Assembly: GCF_900699765.1 (NCBI RefSeq)
Contig: NZ_CAADHO010000009.1
Location: 62,001-126,000, forward strand
From: Desulfoluna butyratoxydans
GTDB taxonomy: Bacteria; Desulfobacterota; Desulfobacteria; Desulfobacterales; Desulfolunaceae
Direction: 5' to 3'
DNA length: 64,000 nucleotides
Part shown: positions 19,061 to 28,444 of the stretch, piece by piece
How the letters are laid out: every line of letters begins with the position of its first letter
How positions within the stretch are numbered: the first letter of the stretch is position 1
Program-made: the position numbers and the translations under genes
The notes under the pieces: generated by a model
What the model was told of the DNA's origin: nothing
Database searches by the model: none
The model's input: only the letters and a program-made list of their open reading frames with translations

Positions 19061-21337
19061 TCAGGGCGATTCCTCAGGGGCAGGGGCGGGGCCTTCCCCC
19101 TCGTCTTGCTTCTCGTCCCGGGGCTCTGCAGCCTGGTGGAGGACCCGCTGGGGAAAGGGGATTTCGATGTGTTCTTTTCGAAAGGCGTCGTCAATGGCAA
19201 AGAGCAGTTCGCTCCGGACGGTCATGCGGTAATCGATGTCCCGGATGTGGCAGCGCAGCTCAAAGTCCAGGGAGCTGTCGCCGAAGCCCTTGAACAGTAC
19301 CCTGGGCTTGGGTACCAGGCGGCCGTTGGTGAGGACCATGGGGTGCTCCTCGGCGATCTGCATCATAAGGTCGTGGACTTTTCGGGTGTCGGTGCCGTAG
19401 GCCACACCCACCTGGACCATGACCCGGCCGAAGGGGTCCCCCAGCATCCAGTTGGTCACCTGGTTGGCGATGAGGTCTGAGTTTGGCACCAGCACGTCGG
19501 CCCGGTCAAAGGTCTGGATGTGGGTGAAGCGGATGCTTACCCGCTTGACATACCCTTCGGTCTCCCCCACCACCACCCAGTCCCCGGGGCGGACGGGCCG
19601 TTCAAAAAGGAGGATAAGGCCGGAGACGAAGTTGTTGACGATGTTCTGAAGGCCGAAGCCGATGCCCACGGAGAGGGCCCCTGCGATGATGGCCAGGTTT
19701 TTGAACTCCAGCCCGGCAATAGAGAGGGAATAAAAGAGGGCAAAGCCGGTGAGCACGTACCCTGTGAGGGTGACGATGGACTGTTTTTCGCCCTTGTCGA
19801 AGTTGGTGTGGGTGAGCCACTTTTCCCCCATCTGGTGCTTGAGCCATCGGGAGATGTTGAGGATCAGGAAGAAGAGGAACACCGCCATGATGATCCTCAC
19901 CGGAACGATGACGATGTTGCCCACGCGGAACCCTTCAAGGAAGAAGGTGCCCAGGGTGGTGGCCTGGATGGCGGTCTGCCCCCAGATTTTCAGGACAAGC
20001 AGGCCGAAGGCCAGGGTGACCACGATGGTGAGGCTGCGGGTGACCAGCTTGAGCCCCTTGATCTGTTCTTCCGGCCCGTACCCCAGGGTGTGGCGCATCT
20101 TGAGGGCCCCGGGATTGGCGGGGATCTCGGTGAGGAGATCCTGGATCCTGTGGATTCCCAGGACAATGGCCCAGGCCACCAGGCCTCCGGTGAGGGTGCC
20201 CAGAACCCCCACGATGGCGAACGTTGCCAGGTGGCGGTACCCCAGCCATTCGGCCACGGGCCCGAAGGCGAGGCAGAAGGTGAGGGGGATGCGGATGCTC
20301 CTGAGCAGGGAGAGGCGGGGATGGCGGGAGAGGGCCCAGAGGACTCGCACCGAAGCCCCAAGCAGCAGAAGCATGAGGACGCTTCGGATCACAGCGGCCA
20401 GGGGTTCGGGGATCCGGCTCTCGATGTCGGCAATGACAAGGGCTTCGATGAGCAGGACCAGGGTGATGAAGACCCGCAGGGAAAATGATGCGGGGACGCC
20501 CAGGGTCTCTTTGCTGAAGTACCGCTCCACAAGGGGGCTGACGGCCAGGGCGATGGCCAGGGCGCCCACCGGGGCCGCAAGGGTGATGATGCCTCCGGCG
20601 TAAAACCCCGAGGCCGTGGAGGTGAGCAGGGCAATGGCGGGGAGTCGCCGGGTGAACATGAGGGCCGCCTTGTGGCGTTTCAGCTCCGGGTCTTCCGCGG
20701 ACCAGCTTTTGATCCGGCGGTCCAGGGTGAGGATCAGGGGGAGCAAAAGGAGCAGGGGGAAGAAACCAGCCAGCAGCATGAGGTTGGTGTCCGGGTGGGC
20801 AGTGGCCCTGAACTCGTAGAGCGACCGGGGGGAGGCAATGAGCGCGGGCAGGGCCACGATGGACTTCCAGACGGGCTGTTGCCTGTCGAGCAGGGCACTG
20901 GTGAAATTTTTCTGGCGCCAGGTGATGATCTGCTTCTGCAACTCCCGGGCGCTTAAGTTGAGGAGCCTGCAGATGGCCAGCCGCTGCTCCAGGTTCTTGC
21001 GGTCGGTTTCAAGGGTGCTTCGGCGCCTGGCCAGCTCCGAGTCATCGGAGGCGTCGGGGTCCCCCAGCACCGCGGCTTTTATCTCCACCTGGGAGAGCTC
21101 TTTTTCTGTAGCCTCTACACACGAGGAGGCATTGTCCATGAGGGTCTGGAGGGTTGCCAGGCGCTTGTTGATCACCTCCGGGGCGGGCGGGTCTATGGTC
21201 CAGCCCCCCACCTCCACGCGGATGGCGTTGAGGCGGATTTCATCGACCATGTACCATGCCTTGTCTTCGGCCGCGCAAAGGGTGGCGGTGATGAGGAGCA
21301 GCAGAAGGGCAGAGAGTGTGATGGCAAAACGTTTCAT
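19061..21337 (-). CDS. MscS-family mechanosensitive channel, large exported form
   Basis: A 758-residue protein with signal peptide (MKRFAITLSALLLLLITATL, cut near CAA), a periplasmic coiled-coil part rich in charged residues (about 40-150), roughly ten membrane segments, then the conserved MscS core from about residue 535: pore helix AIIAGALSVGIGFGLQNIVNNFVSG, the beta domain RPGDWVVVGETEGYVKRV and ADVLVPNSDLIANQV, and the alpha/beta C-terminal cage. It resembles the MscK/YbiO/YjeP class. Expected role is release of solutes on osmotic downshift, complementary to the osmoprotectant importer at 31.8-35.2 kb. It ends QDEGEGPAPAPEESP, an acidic proline-rich tail. Confidence 0.92.
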   Translation of the reverse strand: MKRFAITLSALLLLLITATLCAAEDKAWYMVDEIRLNAIRVEVGGWTIDPPAPEVINKRLATLQTLMDNASSCVEATEKELSQVEIKAAVLGDPDASDDSELARRRSTLETDRKNLEQRLAICRLLNLSARELQKQIITWRQKNFTSALLDRQQPVWKSIVALPALIASPRSLYEFRATAHPDTNLMLLAGFFPLLLLLPLILTLDRRIKSWSAEDPELKRHKAALMFTRRLPAIALLTSTASGFYAGGIITLAAPVGALAIALAVSPLVERYFSKETLGVPASFSLRVFITLVLLIEALVIADIESRIPEPLAAVIRSVLMLLLLGASVRVLWALSRHPRLSLLRSIRIPLTFCLAFGPVAEWLGYRHLATFAIVGVLGTLTGGLVAWAIVLGIHRIQDLLTEIPANPGALKMRHTLGYGPEEQIKGLKLVTRSLTIVVTLAFGLLVLKIWGQTAIQATTLGTFFLEGFRVGNIVIVPVRIIMAVFLFFLILNISRWLKHQMGEKWLTHTNFDKGEKQSIVTLTGYVLTGFALFYSLSIAGLEFKNLAIIAGALSVGIGFGLQNIVNNFVSGLILLFERPVRPGDWVVVGETEGYVKRVSIRFTHIQTFDRADVLVPNSDLIANQVTNWMLGDPFGRVMVQVGVAYGTDTRKVHDLMMQIAEEHPMVLTNGRLVPKPRVLFKGFGDSSLDFELRCHIRDIDYRMTVRSELLFAIDDAFRKEHIEIPFPQRVLHQAAEPRDEKQDEGEGPAPAPEESP

Positions 21338-21440
21338 GGCAACCTTAAAGAGGGAAGTGTGAAACCGGATGAAAAACCATGGATCAATGGTTTACTTTAT
21401 CAGTCCGGGGCCGGGTAGGCAATGGGGCGACGGTGTCGAT

Positions 21441-21505
21441 ACAGGGCCAACGCATTTAAACATTCAGTGGCCTCCGGCGGGTCGCCTTTTTGAAAAAAGC
21501 TTCCG
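21441..21505 (-). repeat. Dispersed 63-65 bp repeat, copy 1
   Basis: On the minus strand this matches 54185-54247 in nearly every base (two single-base indels and three substitutions), including the core GACCCGCCGGAGGC and the tail TTTAAATGCGTTG. Both copies are intergenic; here it lies between mscS and the DUF3482 gene. Confidence 0.85.
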
Positions 21506-21604
21506 TCTTCGCCTTCGGCCACGCCGTGACAAGCCGCAAAAACGTTCCGGTAAAAAAAAATGAAGAAGAGGGGCTATGCCTTGTAGGGGTGCATCCTCAA
21601 AAAA

Positions 21605-21652
21605 CAATACCTGTTTGTCAAACGTTTGGCCCCCGGAAGGGCCGCCGGAGGC
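21605..21652 (-). repeat. GCCTCCGGC palindrome plus AAAC-GTTT module
   Basis: On the minus strand a GC hairpin (GCCTCCGGC...CCGGGGGC) is followed by CAAACGTTTGACAAACAGG. The same two-part design occurs at 37991-38046 and 62488-62529, so it belongs to a dispersed family. It sits immediately downstream of the DUF3482 gene stop and may act as a transcript end. Confidence 0.7.
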
Positions 21653-21663
21653 ATTGCCGTCGA

Positions 21664-23064
21664 TCATCCATTGATGCGTGCAAACAGGATTTCCCGGATG
21701 GTCGCAAGGGCGGCGTCAATGCCCGGGGCGTCCTTTTTCCCTGCGGCGGTGAAGAGGGCCTGGAAGGCTTTTTTGTCGGAGGCGGAGAGATGGCGGGAGG
21801 CGCCGCCGTCTGCAAGGGCGGCCTCTTCCACAGCCAGGGCCGCTTCATCCCGTTTCCCGTGGGCCCGGGAGGTGATGAGGGTAAAGTAGAGGAGGATCCG
21901 GTCCAGCAGGACAAAAGGCATCTGGAGGTTCCGGCAGGGCCCCAGGGTGAGCTCCTGGCCGCCCAGGGGAATGCCGGAGACCTTGGCCCGTGCCATGCGC
22001 CGTTCGCCCAGAAAAGCGGAGGCTGCGCCGCCAACGGATCCAAGGACCGTAAAGAGGCCGAGGCTGTGGCCTGCGGCGGCCAGGTCGATGACGGCCCCTG
22101 CCGCCCCTCCGCAGGTGGCGGCGGCCGTGGCCAGCTGTGTGCGGGTGAGGCCCAGGAGCTTGAAGGTGCGCTTGTCAAAGAGGTCCTGGCGAAGGACGGA
22201 TCCTTCGGGCATGGTGACATCAAAGAGACTATGGCGGAAGGTGCGGCGGATGTGTTCCCGGGTCCGGGCCTCTTTTTTCCGGAGGTCTTCTTGGAAGCGG
22301 AGCGCCAGCTTGTGTTCGGCCTCCTCCTTTGATTCCTTCTGGCCAAGGGAGGCAGACACCGTGTGGGTGAGGGCAAACCGGAACAGCTCGGCCATGGCAT
22401 CGACGCTTCGCCTGAGACGGTTGCCCCACTCTTCGTTCAGAGCCGTCACCACATGGGTAAGGGCGGGCTCCCATTCCGGGTCCACGGTCATGAGGGCCGC
22501 CAGCAGGTCCAGCCTGTCCTTGACCGCTGCGGTGTGGGCGTTGAACACCCGGACGGCGTTGAAGGTCTTGCGGAACTCGGCCCGCCAGGCGGCCAGGTGT
22601 TTTTCGTTTGCCCCTTTGCAGTTGATCACCGCCATGCGGGGCAGGCCCGTGAGGCGAAGGATCTCCATCTCCGCCAGGTCGTTTTGGCGCACGGGCCGGG
22701 AACCGTCCGCCACGTAGATGATGCCTGCCCCCTTTGCCACGGGGGCCAGGAGCTCGCACTCATCGGCAAAGGTTTTATCGCTTTGGTGCTCGGCAAGAAA
22801 GGCCTCAAGGATGCGTTCCGGCGCTCCGGTGTAGGCCCGGAACCAGGCCAGGGTCTTTTTCGGTGCCTGGAACCCCGGGGTGTCCACAAACCGGATGAGG
22901 GGTTTTTCGTCCAGGGTCACCGTGTAGGTACGGCTGGACGTTGTTTCGCCGGGGAAGGGGCTTACCCGCACGGTGTCATCCTCGGTGAGGGTGGAGACCA
23001 GGGTTGATTTTCCCTCGTTGGGATGGCCGAGGATGGCAAATTCTGGGATGGTCGTGTTGGTCAT
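21664..23064 (-). CDS. GTPase with DUF3482 domain
   Basis: A 466-residue P-loop GTPase. The N-terminal Era/Obg-like G domain has the P-loop GHPNEGKST (residues 13-21), a switch threonine region, the G3 motif DTPGF near residue 60 and a degenerate G4 around NCKGAN. The C-terminal half (about 230-460) matches the DUF3482 layout: a helical region then two hydrophobic segments (AGAVIDLAAAGHSLGLFTVLGSVGGAASAFLG), suggesting membrane association. It lies 72 bases downstream of the DUF2868 gene; this pair recurs together in many proteobacteria. Function unknown; a membrane-linked stress or partitioning role is only a guess. Confidence 0.88.
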   Translation of the reverse strand: MTNTTIPEFAILGHPNEGKSTLVSTLTEDDTVRVSPFPGETTSSRTYTVTLDEKPLIRFVDTPGFQAPKKTLAWFRAYTGAPERILEAFLAEHQSDKTFADECELLAPVAKGAGIIYVADGSRPVRQNDLAEMEILRLTGLPRMAVINCKGANEKHLAAWRAEFRKTFNAVRVFNAHTAAVKDRLDLLAALMTVDPEWEPALTHVVTALNEEWGNRLRRSVDAMAELFRFALTHTVSASLGQKESKEEAEHKLALRFQEDLRKKEARTREHIRRTFRHSLFDVTMPEGSVLRQDLFDKRTFKLLGLTRTQLATAAATCGGAAGAVIDLAAAGHSLGLFTVLGSVGGAASAFLGERRMARAKVSGIPLGGQELTLGPCRNLQMPFVLLDRILLYFTLITSRAHGKRDEAALAVEEAALADGGASRHLSASDKKAFQALFTAAGKKDAPGIDAALATIREILFARING

Positions 23065-23135
23065 GGTTGCCTTATATCATGGGGCCGATGGCTTTATCAA
23101 ACCAGGGCAGCGTATTGCCTTTTTGTCCGAGGTGG

Positions 23136-24665
23136 TTATGCCGTGTGTTCCGGTCCATTGCCTTTTGCCCCGGGCTCGATTACCTCCACCCTCAAGCCCG
23201 GCAGGGCAAGGGCTGCAATCACCTTTCGCCAGATATGGACATGGCTCTCTTCAGGCGGGGCCAGGGTTTCTTCGGCCATCTCTCCGATGAGAAGGATCGT
23301 CAGGGGGGCGGTGCACGCCCTGGAAAGCGCTTCAATCCAGTCCAGGGTCTCCCGGATGGGTGCCTGCCACGCCTCCTGGACCAGGTAGAGGCGACCGTGG
23401 TGGTCCGGCAACCGGGCGGGTTCTTCCATGGAGACGGGGATGATCTCAGGGGAGGCCATGGCACCGGCCAGATGGCGTCCGAGGTCCGGGATCAGGTCTG
23501 CCAGTTCTTCGGGAACAAGAACCCCAGGGCCCGGGGCACTCAGGGCGGTTCCTTGGCCGGTGTCGGGGGGCGTCGCAGTTTTGCGCCGTGTCAGCTCGGC
23601 CTCGGCCTCTTCGGCCCGGTGGGATTCGGTCACTCTGGTGGCCAGAGAGGGGGCGCGCAGGGCCTCCATCAGGACCCGGATTTGGGGTGCGGCCAGAAGT
23701 TCCCGGTTCGCAGCCCGCGAAAGGCCCCTTTGGGAGACGATAAGGAGACAGAGACGGGGCAGGAGTCCATACACCATCAGGCCCATGGCGAGGAAAGGCC
23801 ACCAGGACGTGAGGTGGGCCCCGGAGAGATTTTTGATGCCCTCCTTTAAAAGGACGCGGCTTCCGGCCACGGCATCAAGGGTTGGGACGCCCACGCCGTC
23901 GGGGAAGCACCAGGCCCAGGGGAGAGCAACCCACTGGGCCAGGCGATGCACCACCTGGGGGGCTGCCCCTTCGCCTATAGTGGTCTGCCATCCGAAGGCT
24001 GTGTCAAAAAAGAGGATGCGTGTGGCAAAGGCGGTGAGAGCCCCGGCGGCAAAGGCCAGGGCAAAGAGCTGGACCCGGGAGAAGATCAGGTAGAAGAGTG
24101 TGCGCCCGAAGGCCCGGGAGTCTGCCTGAAGTCGCCTCCACAGCCCCTGGGTGTCTGTTCGCCGTTCTGCGGGGAGCCGCTTCATTGCCTTTTCCATGGC
24201 CCGGGAGAAGAGGTGTCCTATCATGACGCCAAAGGGGCTGAGGCTTTCGGGGGCTTTGATCTTCATGAGCAGGGGCAGGGCGCTTCCGGTGGCGAGGAGG
24301 GCCTGGATGAGGATGAACAACACAAAGAAGACCAGCACGTTAACCGGGGATGTCCCTGAATAGGCAAGGAACGAAAACACCCCGCCGTAGCCTGTGATGG
24401 CGCCGATTCCGATGAGGGCAAGCGAGAGGAGGGCCGAGGCCGTGACAAAGAGATCGCCGGGTCGCTTTGTTTCCTTTGCGGTTTCTCTGCGTGCAGAGAG
24501 CCAGCGTGCCAGGCGGGCCGGGTCGTCGTCACGGGCCTGGCTTTCGGCCAGTCGTCGGTTTGATTCGTCTACTTCGGCGTGGCCCGAGATTTCGGCTCTC
24601 TCTTCGTCTACAGAAAGGAAGTGCAGGGTGTCCAGAAGGTCGCGGATGTGAAACGATTTTTCCAT
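23136..24665 (-). CDS. DUF2868 family membrane protein
   Basis: A 509-residue protein with a helical acidic N-terminus (about 1-75), two membrane helices near residues 85-140 (LFVTASALLSLALIGIGAITG and VNVLVFFVLFILIQALLATGS), two more around 200-230 and 310-330, and a soluble C-terminal domain with alternating strands (EIIPVSMEE, GRLYLVQEAW, PLTILLIGEMAEE). This is the DUF2868 arrangement. The start MEKSFHIRDLL was chosen over an upstream ATG because family proteins begin close to it and CAAGG precedes it. Together with the downstream GTPase it probably forms a two-gene operon. Biochemical role unknown. Confidence 0.85.
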   Translation of the reverse strand: MEKSFHIRDLLDTLHFLSVDEERAEISGHAEVDESNRRLAESQARDDDPARLARWLSARRETAKETKRPGDLFVTASALLSLALIGIGAITGYGGVFSFLAYSGTSPVNVLVFFVLFILIQALLATGSALPLLMKIKAPESLSPFGVMIGHLFSRAMEKAMKRLPAERRTDTQGLWRRLQADSRAFGRTLFYLIFSRVQLFALAFAAGALTAFATRILFFDTAFGWQTTIGEGAAPQVVHRLAQWVALPWAWCFPDGVGVPTLDAVAGSRVLLKEGIKNLSGAHLTSWWPFLAMGLMVYGLLPRLCLLIVSQRGLSRAANRELLAAPQIRVLMEALRAPSLATRVTESHRAEEAEAELTRRKTATPPDTGQGTALSAPGPGVLVPEELADLIPDLGRHLAGAMASPEIIPVSMEEPARLPDHHGRLYLVQEAWQAPIRETLDWIEALSRACTAPLTILLIGEMAEETLAPPEESHVHIWRKVIAALALPGLRVEVIEPGAKGNGPEHTA

Positions 24666-24855
24666 GCCTTGAGATGTACCCCAGCAGCAAAAAAATGGCA
24701 AGCAATCCATCTGGGGACAGGTTCTTTATGCTGGACTCGCCCAATGCAATTGTGGCATGGTGAAAACGATCCTATCTTGTTTGATTCATATGAAAATTCT
24801 TTTTAGCTTTTCAACCCGTAATGTGACTCCGCAATACCCCTGTGAGGAGGTTGCC

Positions 24856-25782
24856 ATGCCACGTGTTCCCCGAATGGTTGTGACCGATCCCGGTCAAAAA
24901 GCTGCATATCATGTGATCAGCCGAACCGCACTGGACGGGCTTCCGTTCGGTGATGTCGAGAAAGACGAACTGGTGCGCATTATCAAAAGGCTTTCCAGCA
25001 TCTATTGTGTGGAGGTTTTTGGGTATGCCGTTATGGGAAATCATTTTCATTTGCTTGTGGAGGTGCATCCCGGTTCCATGGTCTCCGATGAAGAGGTTCG
25101 GAGGCGCTATCAGCTTCTCTACAGGGAAGGGACAGCATTTCCCGAGGGGTGTCTGGATGAGTACAGAGAACGCTTCTGCAACCTTTCCGCCTATGTGAAA
25201 GACATCAAACAGAGCTTTTCCTGCTTTTACAATAAGCGAAAAAAACGTCGAGGAACCCTCTGGGGGGAGCGGTTCAAAAGCGTACTGGTTCAGCAGGGAG
25301 ACACCCTGGTCCATTGCCTCGCATATATCGACCTCAACGCCGTTCGTGCCGGGATCGTCTCGCGCCCGGAAGATTACCGCTGGTGCTCCATTGGGTACCA
25401 CATGCAGGCGGGAAATACAGACGGGTTTCTCTCATCGGATTTTGGCATGCCGGACGTGCCAAAATCCGATGGTGTCAGTCAGATCAGGACATATCGGGAA
25501 TACCTCTATCATCTGGGTGCCATTGAGAAGAGGGGAGCCGCAAAGATATCCAAAGAGGTGTTGGACGCGGAGGCCGCCGAAGGATTTGAGTTGAACCGCG
25601 TGAGGCGGTTTCGGTACAGGTCCCGATATTTTACGGACTCTGGAGTCATCGGCTCCCGGGCCTTTGTTGAAGCGTGCTATGACGTTTTCAAAGATCGGTT
25701 TCATACAACGCGGGAGAAGATTCCAAAACGGGTCAGGGGTATTGAAGGTATGTATTCATTGAAACGGCTGGCTGATATCTGA
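24856..25782 (+). CDS. REP-associated tyrosine (Y1) transposase
   Basis: A 308-residue single-strand transposase of the IS200/RAYT group. The catalytic HxH is GNHFHLL at residues 61-67 (His63, His65) and Tyr113 in LSAYVKDIKQS is the likely nucleophile; the KKRRGTLWGERFKS segment is characteristic. The start MPRVPRMVV has GAGGAGG six bases upstream. A C-terminal extension of about 120 residues follows the Y1 domain. It stands alone without an IS605-type partner, as expected for domesticated RAYT genes that mobilise or process REP palindromes, and the window is full of REP-like repeats. A 15-bp perfect inverted repeat sits inside the gene. Confidence 0.88.
   Translation: MPRVPRMVVTDPGQKAAYHVISRTALDGLPFGDVEKDELVRIIKRLSSIYCVEVFGYAVMGNHFHLLVEVHPGSMVSDEEVRRRYQLLYREGTAFPEGCLDEYRERFCNLSAYVKDIKQSFSCFYNKRKKRRGTLWGERFKSVLVQQGDTLVHCLAYIDLNAVRAGIVSRPEDYRWCSIGYHMQAGNTDGFLSSDFGMPDVPKSDGVSQIRTYREYLYHLGAIEKRGAAKISKEVLDAEAAEGFELNRVRRFRYRSRYFTDSGVIGSRAFVEACYDVFKDRFHTTREKIPKRVRGIEGMYSLKRLADI
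25433..25471. repeat. Perfect 15-bp inverted repeat inside the transposase gene
   Basis: Arms CATCGGATTTTGGCA and TGCCAAAATCCGATG flank a 9-base loop TGCCGGACG. It is fully within the coding frame (residues SSDFGMPDVPKSDG). Confidence 0.9.
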
Positions 25783-26359
25783 AACGCTGAGTCATTTGCT
25801 CGAGCCTCTTGTTTACGTGCGGCGTGGTGGTGAGTTGCGTCTTGATTCGTCGCATCCGTGCTTTTTGTGTGTGTTTTCTGATTTCGGGTTCCGATTTTTT
25901 CGGTCAATGAAATGACAGGTTGTGGAGAAAATGATCTTTCAAGGATGAAAGAGTGGTTATTCATGGACGTAATTCCGTCATTGTATAAAGAGCCTGTCCC
26001 TACGGTGTAGTGCGGGGTGTACCCACGCCCAGGGGTATTTCATTGCCAGGCCCGCGCCTTTGGACAGGGTAACGCGCAGAGACATACATGCTGCCGGGTG
26101 GCCGTGCGCGGTCTCCTGCTGAGAAACCATGGGATCCAAGCGTTGAAAAATTGAGTTTTTCATGAGATAAGGGTCGTTCATTTTTCAACAATCAGGCTTG
26201 GTAAGGTAAGCATGCCGTCAGACAGTCATGCCCGGTGTGCTGTGAATCATTTGACACAAATGTGAAGTTGTATCCATGTGTTCGCGTCGGTGTTGGTCTG
26301 TCGGGCTCTTCCCTGCGTGCGCGTGCTGGTACGTCAATCAGCGGAAGGACCCCCCATTC
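25783..26359. other. Gene-free region between transposase and chemoreceptor
   Basis: About 575 bases. The middle (26000-26130) is GC-rich with short open frames on the minus strand that have no ribosome site. No clear promoter motif or known repeat was recognised. Confidence 0.5.
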
Positions 26360-28078
26360 ATGCTTCGATGTTTCAAGATCAAGACCCAGATGATTATTGT
26401 TCTCATCATGGTATCTGTCTCTTTTCTCTCGTTGTCTGTAACCGCGGTGCACTACATCGGCGTCACCCGGGACGTGGGCATCGAAGGCGCCAAAAAGGTT
26501 CTCTACAGGGCCCAGGAAGACAAGCTCAAGGCTTCGGTGCACAGCGTGGCTGTGGCCCTCTCCAAAGCCCTTGAAGGTGTTGAGGGTGAAGAGGAGAAAG
26601 TCGATGCCATGCGCCGGATGATCTATCCCGTACGTTTTGAAGAGGACAAGTCCGGGTACTACTTTATCTACAAGGGAACACGCAACGCCGTGCACCCCAT
26701 CAAACACCATCTCGAAGGCAAGGACCTTGGGCACGTGGTGGACAAGAACGGCGTGCGCTCCGTGGGCGAACTCTACAACAACGCCAGGCGGGGCGGCGGG
26801 TTTGTGGAGTTTATGTGGAACAAGCCCGGGGCAGGGGATACCTTGAAGCTGGGATACTCCGAGATGATTGCAGGCACGGACTACTGGATCGGCACCGGGG
26901 TCTATCTGGACAACATCGAGGCCTATGAGACGAAATTTTCTACCATGCTCAGCCGCACTGTCATTCAAAAAGCCGTTATCTCCCTGGTGGTCATTGCCGC
27001 AATGTTCTTTCTCCTGACCATGGCCTTCAGCCTGTTTGTGGTCAAAAATATCGCAGGCCCGTTGAAGGAGATGGCAAAGAAGGTGAACATCCTGGCCTCC
27101 GGCAACCTGGCCGTGGCCTTCCGTGCAGAGGGGGGCGATGAGATTTCTCGGCTGGGGGGCGTTCTCAACACCATGGTCGGGGCCTTTTCCTCCATGATTA
27201 CCGAGATGAAGCAGAGCACCGATACCCTTGTTGCTTCGTCCACGGAGCTTTCCGAGGTTTCCGAGCAGATGTCCACCGGGGCGGGCCTTACCTTTGAAAA
27301 ATCCAACACCGTGGCAGCCTCTGCCCGGGAGATGAGCACCAACATGGTCTCTGTGGCAGCGGCCATGGAGCAGGCCGCCACCAATGCAAACCAGGTGGCC
27401 AGGGCCACAGAGGAGATGACCACCACCATCGGCGACATCGCAGGCAATACGGAATCGGCCCGGGGCATCTCCGGGGAGGCCGTGGAAAAGTCCCGGCGTG
27501 CTGCCGCCCGCATGGTGGAATTGGGCAATGCGGCAGAGGCCATCGGCAAGGTAACCGAGACCATCACCGACATCTCCGAGCAGACCAATCTCCTGGCCCT
27601 CAACGCCACCATCGAGGCGGCCAGGGCCGGTGAAGCGGGCAAGGGGTTTGCCGTGGTGGCCAGCGAAATCAAGGACCTGGCCAACCAGACCGCCGGAGCC
27701 ACCCTGGACATCCGGTCCCGCATCGAAGAGATGCAGGGGACGGCCACGTCCACCAGCTCCGAGATTGAGGAGATCTCTTCGGTTATTGACGGGGTCAACG
27801 AGATTGTCGCCACCATTGCTGCTGCCGTGGAGCAGCAGTCCGCTTCCACCAGCGAAATCGCCGCCAATGTTCATCAGACCTCCGAGGGCATCCGGGAGGT
27901 CAATGACAACGTCAGCCGGAGCTCTGCCGTGGCCGAAGAGATTGCCCGGGACATCTCCGCGGTTAACACCGAGGCAGGGGACATGTCCGACGGCAGCGAC
28001 CGGATCCGCCAGAGTGCCGACGGCCTGAACACCATGGCCGCCCAGCTCAGGGACACTGCAGCACAGTTTTCCGTCTGA
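26360..28078 (+). CDS. Methyl-accepting chemotaxis protein with Cache-type sensor
   Basis: A 572-residue chemoreceptor. One membrane helix (about 10-31), a periplasmic single-Cache domain (about 35-195; the segment SGYYFIYKGTRNAVHPIKHHLEGKD and YWIGTGVYLD are typical of Cache_2), a second helix (about 204-228), HAMP (229-282) and the cytoplasmic signalling coiled coil with the conserved tip EQTNLLALNATIEAARAGEA (407-426). There is no C-terminal CheR-binding pentapeptide. The start MLRCFKIKTQ was chosen because AAGGA lies about 11 bases upstream. Cache_2 receptors commonly bind small carboxylates, but the ligand here is unknown. A GC hairpin follows the stop. Confidence 0.93.
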   Translation: MLRCFKIKTQMIIVLIMVSVSFLSLSVTAVHYIGVTRDVGIEGAKKVLYRAQEDKLKASVHSVAVALSKALEGVEGEEEKVDAMRRMIYPVRFEEDKSGYYFIYKGTRNAVHPIKHHLEGKDLGHVVDKNGVRSVGELYNNARRGGGFVEFMWNKPGAGDTLKLGYSEMIAGTDYWIGTGVYLDNIEAYETKFSTMLSRTVIQKAVISLVVIAAMFFLLTMAFSLFVVKNIAGPLKEMAKKVNILASGNLAVAFRAEGGDEISRLGGVLNTMVGAFSSMITEMKQSTDTLVASSTELSEVSEQMSTGAGLTFEKSNTVAASAREMSTNMVSVAAAMEQAATNANQVARATEEMTTTIGDIAGNTESARGISGEAVEKSRRAAARMVELGNAAEAIGKVTETITDISEQTNLLALNATIEAARAGEAGKGFAVVASEIKDLANQTAGATLDIRSRIEEMQGTATSTSSEIEEISSVIDGVNEIVATIAAAVEQQSASTSEIAANVHQTSEGIREVNDNVSRSSAVAEEIARDISAVNTEAGDMSDGSDRIRQSADGLNTMAAQLRDTAAQFSV

Positions 28079-28090
28079 TACCCGATTTTG

Positions 28091-28125
28091 CCAATGTGCC
28101 GGGTCCCAAGGGCCGGGCACATTGG
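28091..28125 (+). terminator. Hairpin after the chemoreceptor gene
   Basis: Perfect 10-bp stem CCAATGTGCC / GGCACATTGG starting 12 bases after the stop codon. It lacks a T-run, so termination is likely but unproven. Confidence 0.5.
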
Positions 28126-28391
28126 CCGTCAGCGCCTTTGGCCCATGGCAGCCCAATATGGAGCGCCGCACTTCGGTGCGGCTTTCCCGGGCCGACCGAA
28201 GTGATTCCACTACCCCTCACGTATTACCATATCACCGACAAGCCCATTTTCATAACCTTCCACGGGACACCTTTTCTTATTCTTCCTTGAAGATAGTTAG
28301 TAAATTTCGTATCACAGAAAAAGACATTTCCCGACAGCAGGCCGGCGGGCACCTTTTCTTGTTTGTCCAACGTTTCAAAGGGGTGGCCCTC

Positions 28392-28413
28392 CGGCAGGGC
28401 CTGCCGTATTTTT
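28392..28413 (+). terminator. GC hairpin with T-run (REP-like)
   Basis: CGGCAG-GGC-CTGCCG followed by TATTTTT, 32 bases before metF. It belongs to the CCGGCAGGGC palindrome family seen elsewhere and has the form of an intrinsic terminator, placed so close to metF that it could instead attenuate it. Confidence 0.5.
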
Positions 28414-28444
28414 CCATTATCCACCTGTACCAGGAGCCTATCCC

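Larger units (their letters stand above)
28079..28444. other. Intergenic region with hairpins between chemoreceptor and metF
   Basis: Contains hairpins at 28091-28125 and 28392-28413 (listed) and a short CCGCAC-TTCG-GTGCGG stem with a stable tetraloop at 28166-28181. No S-adenosylmethionine riboswitch could be recognised before metF. Confidence 0.5.

Noticed and set aside
26192..28210. 672-codon minus-strand frame
   Set aside because: Exact antisense overlap with the chemoreceptor gene, whose domains are unmistakable.
28079..28444. Possible S-adenosylmethionine riboswitch before metF
   Set aside because: The hairpins present do not form the conserved SAM riboswitch core; one is a simple terminator-like stem.
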